From the NCBI RefSeq assembly GCF_000696385.1, contig NZ_JJMN01000074.1:124001-188000 (forward strand): a stretch of DNA of 64,000 nt, given 5' to 3'. A program made the position numbers and the translations under genes. Positions 1-9,625 of the stretch are shown piece by piece. Source of the DNA: Vibrio metoecus (GTDB lineage: Bacteria; Pseudomonadota; Gammaproteobacteria; Enterobacterales; Vibrionaceae). Each line of letters opens with the position of its first letter. Positions within the stretch are counted from its first letter, which is position 1. The notes beneath the pieces are model-generated. The model saw only the letters and a list, made by a program, of their open reading frames with translations, had not been told where the DNA came from and did not search any database.

Positions 1-962
1 CAATCCCATGCAGAAAGCGCCACTTGCATGCCCCGCGGGTCGGCATTACCAACATCTTCAGAGGCAATCGCGAGCAGACGGCGCGCGATATACAAAGGGT
101 CACAGCCTGCGGAAATCATCCGCGCCGCCCAATACAGAGCCGCATCGGGATCAGAACCTCGAATCGACTTGTGTACAGCGGAAATCAGGTCATACCAAAT
201 ATCGCCCTTGTTATCAAAGCGCGACACTTTTTCACCAGCGACCTCAGCCAATAAAGGCAGATCAATCTGCTTGCGTCCCTGATCATCTTCGCGAGCCATG
301 TCGTACAGCAGCTCAAGATAATTGAGCGACATGCGCGCATCGCCATTGACCAGTTCGGCTAGGCGATCCAACACGTTATCAGCAAATACCGCCGCCACTT
401 TGCCAAGCCCGCGTTCAGTATCGGCAATCGCTTGATGCAGAGCTTGCAGAATTTCTTGTTGATTGAGTGAGGTGAGCTTATAAACCCGCGCGCGGGAAAG
501 CAGCGCGTTATTAAGCTCAAAAGAAGGGTTTTCCGTGGTTGCGCCAATAAAAGTGACCGTACCGTCTTCAATATGCGGCAAAAACGCATCTTGCTGCGAT
601 TTATTAAAGCGATGGACTTCGTCGACAAACAAAATAGTGCGTCGACCACTGAGTTTGTTATCACGCGCTTTTTCGATCGCGGCACGGATCTCTTTGACTC
701 CGGACGTCACCGCCGACACGCGTTCTACTTCCGCATTCGCGTAGTTAGCAGCCACTTCAGCTAAGGTGGTTTTTCCAGTGCCCGGAGGGCCCCAAAGAAT
801 CATCGAGTGAATATGCCCCGCCTCTAATGCACGGCGCAATGGTTTTCCCGGTCCTAAGATGTGTTGCTGACCAATATACTGCTCCACGGTTTGTGGGCGC
901 ATACGGGCAGCTAACGGACGAAAATCTTCGTCGCCGGAAAAATCTAAGCTGTAATTACTCAC
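1..962 (-). CDS. rarA: Replication-associated recombination protein A (RarA/MgsA), 3' part missing
   Basis: AAA+ ATPase of the clamp-loader-like RarA/Mgs1/WRNIP1 family, which acts at stalled replication forks. The first ~320 of about 450 residues are here; the C-terminal tetramerisation part lies outside the window. Visible are Walker A GPPGTGKT (residues 58-65), Walker B with the FVDEVHRFNKSQQ stretch, and the sensor segment GATTENPSFELN. I chose the GTG at 962 because the product then begins MSNYSLDFS, like E. coli RarA, and a GAGG lies upstream; an in-frame GTG at 971 is possible. It follows lolA by 24 bp, probably in one operon. Identification is near certain. Confidence 0.96.
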   Translation of the reverse strand, partial: MSNYSLDFSGDEDFRPLAARMRPQTVEQYIGQQHILGPGKPLRRALEAGHIHSMILWGPPGTGKTTLAEVAANYANAEVERVSAVTSGVKEIRAAIEKARDNKLSGRRTILFVDEVHRFNKSQQDAFLPHIEDGTVTFIGATTENPSFELNNALLSRARVYKLTSLNQQEILQALHQAIADTERGLGKVAAVFADNVLDRLAELVNGDARMSLNYLELLYDMAREDDQGRKQIDLPLLAEVAGEKVSRFDNKGDIWYDLISAVHKSIRGSDPDAALYWAARMISAGCDPLYIARRLLAIASEDVGNADPRGMQVALSAWD

Positions 963-986
963 TCGACTCACTTCCTCGGTGCTGAT

Positions 987-1583
987 TTAGTTGCGCTGAT
1001 CGTCAACTTCCACGCCTTTCGGCACTTTGTAGTTAAATACGCTAGCGTTGGGTTTTTGCTGCTTCACCTTGTTAAAGGTAAATTCGCTCTGCTGACCATC
1101 TTGCTCAATCACTTTAAACCCTTGCACCACCCCTTTGTCACTGATGGTGATTTGGAAACGGCCTTGGTTTGAATCCAGCGCGGTAGGCGTCAGAGTAAAC
1201 ACATCGCCCTTTTCTTCAACATGGTAGGCATCCCAATCGCTGGCTTTATTACGAGTCAGCAGCACAAAAGGCGTCTGCTCTAAAGCTTCTTCGGCGCGGT
1301 ACAAGGTGACCTGTTCCACGAAAGGATCGAAATGCCATAAGGTTGTACCGTCGGAGACCAGTAAATTTTCATCCGGCGTTTCGGTTTCCCATCGGAACAG
1401 GCTTGGGCGAGCAATATCCACCTTGCCGTTTCCGGTCAGGATCACTTTGCCTTCAGGGCTTAATACTTGCTGATTAAAGGTCGCGCTGAAGCCTTCACTC
1501 ATGGCTAAACGCTCACTTAAGGTATCTTTAGGGGCGGCAATCGCCGAGAAACTACAAAATAACAGGGCTAACCATTTGTTCAT
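987..1583 (-). CDS. lolA: Outer-membrane lipoprotein carrier protein LolA
   Basis: Periplasmic chaperone that takes lipoproteins from the LolCDE transporter and hands them to LolB at the outer membrane. The 198-residue length is typical. A signal peptide (MNKWLALLFCSFSAIA, cleavage before APKD) is followed by the LolA beta-barrel fold sequence with recognisable FSATFNQQV, FRWETETPDENLLVSDG and LWHFDPFVEQVT segments. It precedes rarA by 24 bp, the usual lolA-rarA pairing of gammaproteobacteria. The ftsK gene often found upstream is not here; a YecA-like gene is. Confidence 0.97.
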   Translation of the reverse strand: MNKWLALLFCSFSAIAAPKDTLSERLAMSEGFSATFNQQVLSPEGKVILTGNGKVDIARPSLFRWETETPDENLLVSDGTTLWHFDPFVEQVTLYRAEEALEQTPFVLLTRNKASDWDAYHVEEKGDVFTLTPTALDSNQGRFQITISDKGVVQGFKVIEQDGQQSEFTFNKVKQQKPNASVFNYKVPKGVEVDDQRN

Positions 1584-1678
1584 GCTGACTCTGCTCCAAG
1601 CAATTTAGCAATGAGGAAGATAATAAAGCAAAAGCCTAAGCGTTTGCCTTATCTCGCGTGTCAGTGATGTGTAATAAA

Positions 1679-2299
1679 CTATTGCCCACAACACTGTTTG
1701 AATTTTTTACCGCTTTCGCAAGGGCAAGCATCATTGCGACCAATGCCTTTAAACGGGTTCACACTTTGTGCTTTCGCGCCAAGCATAGCTTCGTCCGCGG
1801 CAAGCGCGACTTCATGTACCATTAGGTTCAGTTGTTCAATTAAATCCGCGAGCGCAGGGACTTGTTCATAGCCTGCTTCGCGCATTTGCGCTTGGGTTTG
1901 CGCTTCATCAATCGCCAACATCAAGGTGGTCAATAATGCTTGCAGCATACGAATCGAACCATCTGCAAATGCCCCCTGCTGCCACATAGGTTCTAGTTGT
2001 GGCCATAACTGCATAAAGCCTTCCGCAAAATCTGCCAAACCTTGCTCACGCGACGGTGCATGCTCAGCCAGCAGCGCCAACAAATCGTATCCATTGCCTT
2101 TAAGCTGCTGATATTGGAGATGAATTTGCTCGGTCACTGGTCGTAATAACGCTTGATGTTGCTCGACAAACAGCTCGGGGAGCCACTGCTCAGGATCGAG
2201 CGGACGAGTCGCCAAGTTAGCAGCAAGCACCACACCTTCAATAAAAAGAGCCGACTCAGGGCATTCAACAGCACTGAGATCGATCAGGGAATAATTCAT
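1679..2299 (-). CDS. YecA/YgfB (UPF0149) family protein with C-terminal SEC-C zinc motif
   Basis: 206 residues. The body has the helical UPF0149 (YgfB/YecA) pattern, including DFAEGFMQLWPQ near residues 90-103. The extreme C-terminus is a SEC-C motif, NDACPCESGKKFKQCCGQ, whose Cys residues bind zinc as in the SecA tail. Function is not established for most members; the SEC-C module usually mediates protein or ribosome contacts. It lies 95 bp upstream of lolA on the same strand and is divergent from dusC. The family call is firm; the role is unknown. Confidence 0.88.
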   Translation of the reverse strand: MNYSLIDLSAVECPESALFIEGVVLAANLATRPLDPEQWLPELFVEQHQALLRPVTEQIHLQYQQLKGNGYDLLALLAEHAPSREQGLADFAEGFMQLWPQLEPMWQQGAFADGSIRMLQALLTTLMLAIDEAQTQAQMREAGYEQVPALADLIEQLNLMVHEVALAADEAMLGAKAQSVNPFKGIGRNDACPCESGKKFKQCCGQ

Positions 2300-2463
2300 A
2301 GAAAACGCTTAATACAAGGAAAGTTGCGCCGCATTATATACTCAAAGCGCCCGAAGTGGCAGGTCGTCTCGCCGAACTTGAATCGCAAACGATGGGTGAC
2401 ATTTATCAGTGCTACTACTACAATCTCGCTCCCTTTTCTCAGCGCTAGCCGGTATTCATCACT

Positions 2464-3435
2464 ATGCGAGTAATTTTAGGCCCGATGGAGGGCGTGTTAG
2501 ATCATTTGATGCGTGACATGCTCACACAAATCAATGACTACGACTTCTGCGTCACCGAATTTGTGCGCGTAGTGAATCTGCTCTTGCCTGATCATGTGTT
2601 TTATCGCCTCTGCCCTGAGCTTCAGCACGGTTCTAAAACCCCGTCAGGAGTTCCGGTAAAAGTACAACTGCTTGGCCAAGATCCACACTGGATGGCCGAA
2701 AATGCGATTCGTGCTGCCAAACTCGGTGCTCATGGCATCGATCTCAATTTCGGCTGCCCTGCCAAAATGGTTAATCAAAGCAAAGGTGGTGCGGCGCTGC
2801 TGCAACACCCAGAGTTGATTTATCAAGTGGTCAAAGCGTGTCGTGAAGCGGTACCGGCGCACATTCCAGTCTCGGCGAAAATTCGTTTGGGTTGGGAAGA
2901 TCCGGAAGATTGTTTTGAAATTGTGGATGCGGTAGCGCAAGCCAAAGCCGATGAGCTGACGGTACATGCGCGCACTAAAGCGGGTGGTTACAAGGCCAGT
3001 GAAATCAAATGGCATTACATTGACCAGATCCGCCAAAAATGCAGCATTCCATTGATTGCTAATGGTGAAGTGTGGAATTACGCCGATGGTCAGGCTTGTA
3101 TACAGACCACAGGCGTGGATTCATTGATGGTGTGCCGCGGCGCGCTCAACGTGCCGAATTTAGGCAATGTGGTCAAACACAATCACGCGGCCATGCCTTG
3201 GCATGAAGTGGTGGATTTGTTGCTGCGCTACACGCAATTTGAGGTGCGTGGTGATAAAGGCAAATACTACCCCAATCGCATCAAACAGTGGTTTGCCTAT
3301 CTGCGTCACGCTTACCCTCAGGCTAATGAGCTGTTTGGTGAGTTACGTACCTTGACTCAAGTCGAGCCTATCGTGGATCAGTTGCATCGCTATCGCGATC
3401 AACTTCATCATGCCGCGACCGAGCAGCCAGTCTAA
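2464..3435 (+). CDS. dusC: tRNA-dihydrouridine(16) synthase DusC
   Basis: FMN- and NADPH-dependent reductase that makes dihydrouridine at U16 of the tRNA D-loop. At 323 residues it has normal length. The N-terminus MRVILGPMEGVLDHLMRDML and the segment ITEFVRVV-like CVTEFVRVVNLLLP are diagnostic of DusC rather than DusA/DusB. The catalytic cysteine is C98 in LNFGCPAK, followed by the KGGAALL phosphate-contact loop. Its TAA is immediately followed by the stop of the convergent diguanylate cyclase gene, so the two genes abut with no spacer. Confidence 0.96.
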   Translation: MRVILGPMEGVLDHLMRDMLTQINDYDFCVTEFVRVVNLLLPDHVFYRLCPELQHGSKTPSGVPVKVQLLGQDPHWMAENAIRAAKLGAHGIDLNFGCPAKMVNQSKGGAALLQHPELIYQVVKACREAVPAHIPVSAKIRLGWEDPEDCFEIVDAVAQAKADELTVHARTKAGGYKASEIKWHYIDQIRQKCSIPLIANGEVWNYADGQACIQTTGVDSLMVCRGALNVPNLGNVVKHNHAAMPWHEVVDLLLRYTQFEVRGDKGKYYPNRIKQWFAYLRHAYPQANELFGELRTLTQVEPIVDQLHRYRDQLHHAATEQPV

Positions 3436-4905
3436 TTAGTAAACCAACTGATTTTTGCCGCTGGTTTTCGCCACATACAACTTTTCATCAGCGGCTTTAA
3501 ACTGTTCTTCAAAGCTCAGCGCTTTTTTACTTTCCACGATTTCAATCCCACCGGAGATAGTAAAGCCTTGCTCTAGGATGTGGGTTGAATCTTGGCAAAC
3601 CGCGTCAAAAATTCGCTGCATGATTTTTTGAATCTGTTCTTGTTCTTTGGCCGTAACATAAACCACAAACTCTTCACCACCAAACCGCGCCACCGCATCT
3701 GAGCTACGAATATGAGTTTCAATTTGCTCACCGATGTAGCAAATCACTTTATCGCCCATATCGTGCCCATAGGTATCATTGATCTGCTTAAAATCGTCAA
3801 TATCCAGTACGGCAATCGCGAGGTATTGACTGTGCCGTTTGCCTTTCAGAAAACCTTCCATCCCACGACGATTGAGCAACCCAGTCATCGGATCTCGAGA
3901 CGCGAGTTCGGCATAGTGTTGGCGATCCCAGCGAGTGTTGAGATAGATCAGAACGCCAGTGAGAAACAGGTACACGAGTGCAACCACAAATAAGTTACCG
4001 CTTTTCTGTGTGAAAAAGTGTGACAACTCAGATTGAAGATGCAGCTTATAGAATATGGCCTGATGGTAATCCGCATAATCGCTGGCGAGCTTATAAGGAC
4101 GATAAGCAAAATGGGGAATGGCCGTTTCATCTAAATCAATCATCTCAAAGCGAGAAGCCAAATGTGGCATACGGGTGAGTAATTCTCGTAAGCCAATATC
4201 TACCGCCACTAAGCCTTGATATTTCGACTGTACATAAACGGGTAGAATCAGCGTTAATAGCCATTCATGTTGCTCCCGGATCACCGAGCGATAAGGCCCA
4301 TCAACCGCAATCATGTTCGGTGCAGCAATCGCCTGATTCCAGAGCGGGCTGCTTTCTATAAAATCTCTAATTTGCTGATAAGTGACATTGGCACCCAAAG
4401 TATCCGGAGATGAGATGATGTACCCACTGGTATCGACATAATGGACACCATAAATGTACTCATCCATATCATGTAAGAAAGAGAGCATCGGAGCCATGGA
4501 GAGTTTGACTTGTAAGCTGGGATCATTGTTAGGATTAGAATCACAGAGCGAAGCTTCCCCAATCAACATATAGCTTAAATCTAGCTTAGGTACAGCAAGG
4601 TTTGAGCTAAAACCCTGCGAGAGTACGAGTGCATCTATTGGTTTGATTTGACAGACATTTTCTACAATCCTAGCACTGTGCTTAAATAAGATATTATCCG
4701 CAGGACGCTGATTATGCGTAAACGTGTAATCAAGTGCTGTCACCACTTTCTCTGCGCGATCCAGTTGCTGTTGAATGTCCGCGTAAGCATCATCAATTTC
4801 TTCATTAAGATCAAACAGATATTGCTGAAACACAGAAGCGGTCAAGACGAAAGCGACAAACAATGGCGCGCAGATAATCCAAGTTAAACTCATGCGCTGA
4901 TTCAT
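3436..4905 (-). CDS. Membrane-anchored diguanylate cyclase (GGDEF) with extracytoplasmic sensor domain
   Basis: 489 residues. A membrane segment (about 8-29) and a second one (about 298-320) bracket a ~270-residue periplasmic region resembling a Cache-type sensor. The C-terminal GGDEF domain has an intact active-site GGEEF (409-413) and an RSSD inhibitory site exactly five residues before it (400-403). It should therefore synthesise c-di-GMP and be feedback-inhibited by it. DPMTGLLNRRG and DIDDFKQINDTYGHDMGD are typical nucleotide- and metal-binding stretches. The ligand is unknown. It is transcribed alone, tail-to-tail with dusC. Confidence 0.93.
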   Translation of the reverse strand: MNQRMSLTWIICAPLFVAFVLTASVFQQYLFDLNEEIDDAYADIQQQLDRAEKVVTALDYTFTHNQRPADNILFKHSARIVENVCQIKPIDALVLSQGFSSNLAVPKLDLSYMLIGEASLCDSNPNNDPSLQVKLSMAPMLSFLHDMDEYIYGVHYVDTSGYIISSPDTLGANVTYQQIRDFIESSPLWNQAIAAPNMIAVDGPYRSVIREQHEWLLTLILPVYVQSKYQGLVAVDIGLRELLTRMPHLASRFEMIDLDETAIPHFAYRPYKLASDYADYHQAIFYKLHLQSELSHFFTQKSGNLFVVALVYLFLTGVLIYLNTRWDRQHYAELASRDPMTGLLNRRGMEGFLKGKRHSQYLAIAVLDIDDFKQINDTYGHDMGDKVICYIGEQIETHIRSSDAVARFGGEEFVVYVTAKEQEQIQKIMQRIFDAVCQDSTHILEQGFTISGGIEIVESKKALSFEEQFKAADEKLYVAKTSGKNQLVY

Positions 4906-4934
4906 AATTGCCTGCTAACCTCTAGAAATGAAAA

Positions 4935-4967
4935 ACCCATCATAAACCAATAACGCTTATGATGGGT
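4935..4967 (-). terminator. Terminator after the ABC importer operon
   Basis: Perfect 11-bp inverted repeat, ACCCATCATAA (4935-4945) and TTATGATGGGT (4957-4967), with an 11-nt loop. On the minus strand it is followed by five Ts. It lies about 105 bp downstream of the ATPase gene stop and fits a rho-independent terminator for that operon. Confidence 0.75.
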
Positions 4968-5072
4968 GGGGATATTGCGTTGCGGCGATTATGCCAAAAA
5001 AACACAAAAAATTGCTAGCGCTTGTTGGTAAGAACGCCGCAAGTTTTCATTTTTTCTCATGAAAAGTCGTCA

Positions 5073-5867
5073 TTAACTGAGCAGAAGGCTATCATCCGCC
5101 AACTCTTCTCCACGCACTTTCGAGAACATCTCCAACAGCTCGGGAACCCCCATACTGGCACGCTGTTCACCCATGACATCCAATACAATCTGACCTTGGT
5201 GCAGCATGACGGTACGATCACCACAAGCCAGAGCATCTTTCATCGAGTGCGTTACCATCATCACCGTCAGATTGAACTCTTTAACGATTTTTTTCGTCAG
5301 ATCAATGATGAATGCTGCCATTCGCGGGTCAAGTGCTGCGGTATGTTCATCGAGTAGCAAAAGTTTACTTTCTGACAATGTCGCCATCACCAGACTTACC
5401 GCTTGACGCTGGCCACCAGAAAGCAAACCAATATTGTCACCGAGGCGATTTTCTAGCCCCAAGCCAAGAATGCTAATACGCTCTTGAAACAATTTGCGAC
5501 GTTGGCTTGAGAGCGCCAAACTCCAACCGCGGTTTTTGCCACGCATATAAGCCAAAGCCATGTTCTCTTCAATCGTCAGGGCGCCACAGGTCCCAGCTAA
5601 CGGATCTTGAAACACTCGCGCACAAAGGTTAGCGCGTTGATCGACACTCTGTTTAGTTACATCAATTTCATCAATCAATACTCGGCCACCGACGATCGGA
5701 GTCTCTCCCGTTACTGCGCCGAGCAAGGTTGACTTACCGGCACCATTCGAGCCGATCACGGTTAAAAATTGATGCTCAGGCACCTCTAACGATACACCGC
5801 GTAACGCGCGATTCTCCAAAATCGTGCCAGGGTTAAACGTCACCTGAATATCTTGTAAACGGATCAT
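5073..5867 (-). CDS. ABC importer ATP-binding protein (TrpXYZ-like / COG1101 family)
   Basis: 264-residue ATPase that would power the permease encoded just upstream. Walker A is GSNGAGKST, the signature is LLSGGQRQA and Walker B is LLLLDEHTA. The H-loop is in MMVTHSMKDAL. Sequence style matches the COG1101 ATPases that accompany COG2984 binding proteins and COG4120 permeases, some of which import tryptophan in Firmicutes. The substrate here is not shown by the sequence. Its start overlaps the permease stop by 4 bp (ATGA), so the two are translationally coupled. Confidence 0.92.
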   Translation of the reverse strand: MIRLQDIQVTFNPGTILENRALRGVSLEVPEHQFLTVIGSNGAGKSTLLGAVTGETPIVGGRVLIDEIDVTKQSVDQRANLCARVFQDPLAGTCGALTIEENMALAYMRGKNRGWSLALSSQRRKLFQERISILGLGLENRLGDNIGLLSGGQRQAVSLVMATLSESKLLLLDEHTAALDPRMAAFIIDLTKKIVKEFNLTVMMVTHSMKDALACGDRTVMLHQGQIVLDVMGEQRASMGVPELLEMFSKVRGEELADDSLLLS

Positions 5868-6811
5868 ACTGCTTCTCCTGAGGCACTTCCCTGCTGAGAG
5901 ACTTCGGACTTCTGAGCAGGTGCCTTACGCTTTTTTGTTTTCAAATTCCTTTTGATCTTCGGCATGATCAGCGCCAAAGCCACCAAGACCGCCGTGATGA
6001 GGTTAAGATCCGAAGCTTGTAAGCCAAACATACCTGAGCTAAGTGCAAAAGCTACCGCTAAGCGATACAGCACCGAACCGACAATTACGGCGACGACAGC
6101 GACCCAGATTTTACGCCCCGGAATTAGAGTTTGACCCAGAATGACCGCCGCAAGACCAACCACAATAGTACCGACACCAGAAGTGACATCCGCAAAACTG
6201 TTAGTTTGAGCAAATAGAGCGCCAGCAAATCCAACAAAACCGTTAGAAAGCGCTAAACATAAATAGGTATAAAACGCGGTGCTCGCCCCTTGTGCTGCAA
6301 CCATTCGAGCATTCACACCCGTTGCACGCAGGCCTAAACCAAAATCACTGTTTAACAGCCTGATCACGAATAGAGCAGAGATAAGAACCAGAACAGCGAC
6401 CACCAAAGGACGAATAAATACGGGATCGCCTAAGGCTTCAAAGGGAGTCAAAATAGTATCTTCCCCTAACAAGGCAAGATTAGGGCGCCCCATGATGCGG
6501 ATATTGATCGAAAAGGCAGCAATCATGGTCAATATGGACGCTAAAAGATGCAAAATACCACAGCGGACCGTCAAAAAAGCCGTGACCCACCCTGTCGCAG
6601 CGCCAGCGAGAATGGCCAATCCTGTTGCCACCCAAGGGTTAATCCCCGCCACAATGGCGGTTGCTGCAACCGCAGCCCCCATAGGAAAACTACCATCGAC
6701 ACTCAAATCTGGAAAATCGAGCACTCGAAAAGTTAAATACACGCCCAAAGCCACTAAGCCATACAATAAGCCAAGCTACCAAAGACGCCAAAAAAAGGCA
6801 AAAGCAGACAT
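5864..6811 (-). CDS. ABC importer permease (COG4120), in-frame amber codon near the start
   Basis: Integral membrane permease with about eight hydrophobic helices; LVALGVYLTFRVLDFPDLSVDG near the start is typical of the family. A good AGGAG sits upstream of ATG 6811, but codon 12 of that frame is TAG (6776-6778). The uninterrupted frame begins at a TTG (6766), giving 300 residues. One reading is GAG changed to TAG, because Glu is common at this place in the family. Otherwise the TTG is used, or the read is wrong. The lysine-rich, charged C-terminus is cytoplasmic. It lies between the binding protein and ATPase genes. Confidence 0.85.
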
Positions 6812-6830
6812 ACATACTCCTTTCTGCTTA

Positions 6831-6908
6831 AAGGTGTTAGAGGACTCCAACACCTTGGAATATACGCTTTCTACAGGTCGTTACCGCTTAATAGCAGAAA
6901 CGACCTGT
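6831..6908 (-). promoter_or_regulatory. Two hairpins between binding-protein and permease genes
   Basis: AACGACCTGT/ACAGGTCGTT (10 bp, 6873-6882 with 6899-6908) and AAGGTGTT/AACACCTT (8 bp, 6831-6838 with 6849-6856) lie in the 160-bp gap inside the operon. Neither has a strong T-run. They probably stabilise or attenuate the message so that the binding protein is made in excess, as is usual for ABC importers. This is an inference from position. Confidence 0.5.
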
Positions 6909-6926
6909 GATTTGGACATTGCTTAG

Positions 6927-7892
6927 TTATTTGATGCTGGTGGCACGTGCAAACACGGCTTCAGGGATGGTGATACCTAACTGTTCAGCTGCTGCTTTGT
7001 TGATCACAAGATCAGAGCCTTTTGCCACTTGAACATCTAAGGTACCGGGTGCTTTGCCTTCCAAGATAGCCGCCACATAATCTGCCGTTTGCACACCGAT
7101 TTGATAGTAATCAAAACCGAGGCTCGCAATCGCACCGCGATCTACATACGAAGTCGCAGCGCCGAATACTGGCGTTTTCGCTTGGTTAGCAGCCACGATC
7201 ATGCCTTCAATCGCACTGGCAACGGTGTTATCGATTAGTGCGTAAATCACATCAGATTTCTCTGCAATCGCCTGAGTAGCAGATTGTACATCGGCACTTT
7301 TCAGTGCGGTGGCTTCCACCAGTTTAATACCATGCTTTGCTGCCGAGAGTTTGAGCAACTCCATTAGACTGACGGCATTGGCTTCACCTGGGTTGTACAC
7401 CACGCCGATCGATTTGACATTTGGTAGGATTTCTTTAATCAGTTCAACATGCTGCTCAACCGGAGACAGATCTGACAGGCCTGTAACGTTTTTACCCGGT
7501 TGTTCAAGTTGTTTTACTAGCTTAGCACCAACAGGATCGGTGACGGCAGTAAACACGATAGGAATGGTTTTAGTGGCCGAAACCAGTGCTTGCGCAGTAG
7601 GTGTCGCAATACCAACTAATACATCTGGATTTTCACCCACAAATTGACGTGCAATTTGTACAGCAATCGCTGGGTTACCTTGCGCTGTTTTATAGTCAAA
7701 TTCTAGGTTTTTACCCTCTTCATAGCCTTTGGCTTTCAATCCATCAAGTAGTCCTTGACGTGTTGCATCCAAAGCGGGGTGTTCCACAATTTGTGATACC
7801 GCGACTTTGGCTGTTTTGGCCATGATACTCTGAGAGGACAGTAGTGCAGCTCCGGCTAGAACGGCGGTAGCAATGACTTTGCCTGCTTTCAT
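6927..7892 (-). CDS. ABC importer periplasmic substrate-binding protein (COG2984, TrpX-like)
   Basis: 321 residues with a signal peptide (MKAGKVIATAVLAGAALLSSQSIMA, cleavage before KTAKV). The mature protein has the COG2984 pattern: VAVSQIVEHPALDATRQGLLDGL, VGIATPTAQAL, PIVFTAVTDPVGAKLV and GVVYNPGEANAV, a periplasmic-binding-protein type I fold. Members include tryptophan and tyrosine binders, but the ligand cannot be read from the sequence. It is the first gene of the importer operon and has the usual wider gap to the permease. Confidence 0.92.
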   Translation of the reverse strand: MKAGKVIATAVLAGAALLSSQSIMAKTAKVAVSQIVEHPALDATRQGLLDGLKAKGYEEGKNLEFDYKTAQGNPAIAVQIARQFVGENPDVLVGIATPTAQALVSATKTIPIVFTAVTDPVGAKLVKQLEQPGKNVTGLSDLSPVEQHVELIKEILPNVKSIGVVYNPGEANAVSLMELLKLSAAKHGIKLVEATALKSADVQSATQAIAEKSDVIYALIDNTVASAIEGMIVAANQAKTPVFGAATSYVDRGAIASLGFDYYQIGVQTADYVAAILEGKAPGTLDVQVAKGSDLVINKAAAEQLGITIPEAVFARATSIK

Positions 7893-8308
7893 CTTAACTC
7901 CTTGATATAAAGCATAGTTTTTATGATGTTGTGTGTGGGTGTAGCTTTAATAGTTTTTATTGGACACTCAAGGTGTCGCTGACAACATTATTACCAGTAA
8001 CTTTAGGCAAAGGGAAGTAGGATTTAACAGTCAGATAACAGAAAAAAGTGCAGAATTTGGTCAATGTCGAAAATGGAAGTGAAGTTGACTATACCCAAAC
8101 GACTTCCAGTTGCAGATGACGGTGGGTAAATTGATTCTCATAAGTATAGAGAAGCGATCTGACTGAGGTGAACCAATAAAAGATAATCATAGGGAAGTAA
8201 GGTCTACTCTGCTAGAATTCGCCCCCCTCGCAGGGATCAACAAATACATGACTCATATCTGCCAAATCTTGGTATACCTACCCTATTTACCCTTAGGAGC
8301 CGATAATA
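7893..8308. other. Divergent intergenic region between importer operon and VF530 gene
   Basis: 416 bp without a supported gene. It must hold the minus-strand promoter of the importer operon and the plus-strand promoter of the VF530-type gene; an AGGAG at 8296-8300 serves the latter. I see no convincing operator, hairpin or RNA gene. Confidence 0.6.
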
Positions 8309-8722
8309 ATGATGACAGATCAAGAAAGAATCGAACTACAAAAGAACAACCCATTACATGGCCTTAAGTTAGAAACCTTGCTACAAGAGCTGGTGGATTT
8401 TTATGGCTGGGATATTTTAGATACCGCAATGCGCTTTAACTGCTTTCATACCAAGCCTTCGATCGCTAGTAGTGTCAAATATTTAAACAAGACCGAGTGG
8501 GCACGAGAAAAACTAGAAAATTTTTATCTCTATCGCTTTAAACGCATGCCTCGCGCTTCCAGTGAAGAGTTTAATCTTCCGCCACGCGCACGCACTTTCC
8601 CTCATGGCCTACAGCCGAAAGAACCGATGCAATTAACGGTAGACTCTATTTTAAAATCTCAGGCAAAAGCGGCTTCTGCTCATAAAGAAAGAACGTCCCG
8701 CAGCCGCCACTCTCAACGCTAG
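8309..8722 (+). CDS. VF530-type (DUF2132) protein, probable DNA-binding
   Basis: 137 residues. The N-terminal ~75 residues match the small VF530/DUF2132 family (NPLHGLKLETLLQELVDFYGW, FNCFHTKPSIASSVKYLNKTEWAREKLENFYLYRF), solved as a DNA-binding-like fold. The tail is basic and probably disordered. Two in-frame ATGs are adjacent; the AGGAG spacing allows either. It stands alone between divergent and convergent neighbours. The biological role is unknown. Confidence 0.87.
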   Translation: MMTDQERIELQKNNPLHGLKLETLLQELVDFYGWDILDTAMRFNCFHTKPSIASSVKYLNKTEWAREKLENFYLYRFKRMPRASSEEFNLPPRARTFPHGLQPKEPMQLTVDSILKSQAKAASAHKERTSRSRHSQR

Positions 8723-8823
8723 GTTACTTTGGTCTACTGGGCTAGGTTGCTTTGGCCTAATGTAAGTTTGTGTGGTCAACTATCCGATATCCGTTGGCCA
8801 CACAAACCCTTTAGATAGAAGGA

Positions 8824-9276
8824 TTAGAACCAGCGTTCTAGTGCAGTATCATCCAACTGACGAAACGCGCGATTCAGCACATGAGCCAGCTCTTTATATC
8901 GCGGTTTGCTTTTGATCGGTTCGAGAGCGAAACCGGTCTCGACAACCTTCATATAGAGCTCGCGGTACCAACTGGCTAGCGCGGGAGGCAATTGGGTATT
9001 GGCACGATTGCCCAGCCACCAAATACCTTGCAAGGGTAGACTCATGGCAAACAAAGCAACCACAATCGCTTGAGGCATGGCTTGTGTGTTGGTAAACACC
9101 ATTTGCGTCAATACGCTGATCGCCGCAACCGCAGGCATGACTTTAATCGCAAAGCGAGTGGCCTTAATCACCCGTTGTTCAGGAAACAGCGGATTTAGCT
9201 CTTTGCGCATCGGCCAAATATCCATGTACTTTTGGCCATCTTTTAGGCTATGCACGATGCCGACTTTATTATTCAT
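8824..9276 (-). CDS. yfbV: UPF0208 membrane protein YfbV
   Basis: 150 residues starting MNNKVGIVHSLKDGQKYMDIWP. The two hydrophobic stretches, AIKVMPAVAAISVLTQMVF and AIVVALFAMSLPLQGIWWLG, form a membrane hairpin. In E. coli YfbV helps confine the Ter macrodomain. I start at ATG 9276 because a GAGG is correctly placed, rather than at the GTG two codons earlier. It is divergent from ackA, as in E. coli, which supports the name. Confidence 0.93.
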   Translation of the reverse strand: MNNKVGIVHSLKDGQKYMDIWPMRKELNPLFPEQRVIKATRFAIKVMPAVAAISVLTQMVFTNTQAMPQAIVVALFAMSLPLQGIWWLGNRANTQLPPALASWYRELYMKVVETGFALEPIKSKPRYKELAHVLNRAFRQLDDTALERWF

Positions 9277-9625
9277 ACCCACTTCCTCGCTGCTCTTTGC
9301 TCAACCCACTAAAATTTAGTTGAATGATTCAACAAAAGACGCAAAAATTTGACAAAAGCTAATATTGATTCAAATTTTTTTTGTTATATTTGTCCATTAT
9401 CGCTATGCTTTGCGGACTCTCAATCTCATTGTTGCCCTTATTTACAATTTAGGCAACGTTGAGACGATTCCTGCACGGATTGCATCGACGATTTATACTG
9501 ACTTTGTCACGTCTCCACGATACGGAAATTGACGTTTTATTGACCGAGATTAGTGCGCATTCATCGAGGCGTCATCTACTCTTGGTACTGATTTTATCCT
9601 AACCGATTATTACAGGTAGTCACTC
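9277..9625. promoter_or_regulatory. yfbV-ackA divergent promoter region
   Basis: 349 bp, AT-rich at 9330-9400 (near TTTGTTATATTTGTCC), with no open reading frame worth calling. It must contain the ackA promoter and leader and the yfbV promoter. Exact elements cannot be fixed by eye. Confidence 0.55.

Noticed and set aside
8..325. Several plus-strand frames across 1-960
   Set aside because: They run antisense to the clearly conserved rarA coding sequence and have no family similarity.
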